A DNA stretch of 64,000 bases from Chionis minor. Lineage: Eukaryota; Chordata; Aves; Charadriiformes; Chionididae. The notes beneath the pieces are model-generated. The model ran no database searches and was not told the origin of the DNA. It saw only the letters and a program-made list of their open reading frames with translations. Each line of letters opens with the position of its first letter. Within the stretch, counting starts at the first letter, position 1. A program made the translations under genes and the position numbers. The stretch covers positions 1 through 64,000 of the forward strand of contig VZSF01011216.1 of NCBI GenBank assembly GCA_013398295.1, written 5' to 3'. This document shows, piece after piece, positions 63,685 to 64,000 of this stretch.

Positions 63685-64000
63685 CCCAAGATTTTTAGAA
63701 ATTTTGCCATTTAAATTTTGTTTCTATTGTGGAGGCAAAGAGTAAGAATTTACTTTAAAAAAGCACTAAAAAAATTTTACTTACTGCTTCTGTGAAATGT
63801 GACACCTTGTCATCCAGAATGTGAAACTCTTGATTTCCTTAAGTTACGCAATGTTGCTCTGTTAATTCTCCCAAATGCTTTCTTCTGTTGTGGTTAATAT
63901 AAGCTCCAACAGTCTATAAAACAAATAGCTGAAGGTCAGATGCTAAAACATTTATCATAATTAAAATCTGCACACTCTTGGTCTTTCTTTATGAAATATA
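63337..64000. other. non-coding stretch at the right edge
   Basis: Unique AT-rich sequence with a (CA)n microsatellite at 63649-63679. No exon is recognised. The plus-strand open frame over the CA repeat is a by-product of the repeat. Confidence 0.5.
63649..63679. repeat. (AC)15 microsatellite
   Basis: Thirty-one uninterrupted bases of AC repeat followed by an A run. This is an ordinary dinucleotide microsatellite, likely polymorphic. Confidence 0.97.

Noticed and set aside
1..64000. Searches by eye for CRISPR arrays, tRNA, rRNA, prokaryotic operons or defence genes
   Set aside because: No regular spaced repeats, no cloverleaf-like tRNA sequence and no bacterial-type gene density; the window is vertebrate genomic DNA.

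Overview
This window looks like nuclear DNA from a bird. The evidence is the repeat content: at least eleven fragments of CR1 LINEs, including the bird-typical 3' ends built from repeats of GATTCT-like units, and two solo long terminal repeats resembling avian ERVL-type elements. There are no bacterial-type operons. The background is AT-rich with few CpGs, and almost every open reading frame of 60-150 codons is random or belongs to a CR1 relic. No species can be named from the sequence alone.

Layout. Most of the 64 kb is unique non-coding DNA, probably introns or a gene-poor interval. Four short segments on the minus strand look like coding exons with GT-AG borders: 63255-63336, 61948-62072, 10919-10972 and 1605-1744. 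The reading phases agree across the first pair and across the last pair, so they could be parts of one gene read right to left with very large introns. I do not recognise the protein. On the plus strand, 29944-29984 is a 41-base candidate mini-exon encoding a canonical cadherin calcium-binding linker (DVNDNPPV) between an AG acceptor and a GTAAGT donor. If real, it belongs to a different gene on the opposite strand.

Repeats from left to right. A complete solo LTR lies at 15159-15808 with a perfect 5-bp target duplication. CR1 fragments follow at about 16.4, 20.0-20.5, 24.4-25.3 (inside a GC-rich patch), 31.1-31.5, 32.1-33.4, 40.7-41.9 (with a second CR1 nested in it), 42.0-42.3, 44.5-45.0, 47.2-47.8, 58.6 and 60.2-60.9 kb. 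A second solo LTR lies at about 47.86-48.39 kb. The CR1 tail at 58.6 kb runs into a pentanucleotide microsatellite, and a (CA)n repeat lies near the right end.

Assembly. Two single ambiguous bases (32731 and 47658) each sit inside a CR1 copy. At 47658 the N is flanked by two identical 168-bp copies. At 32731 it joins two non-adjacent parts of CR1. Both look like faulty contig joins rather than biology.

No novel system such as a defence island, gene cluster or CRISPR array is visible. The points most worth following are the unidentified minus-strand gene, the cadherin mini-exon, the assembly joins and the history of the repeats.
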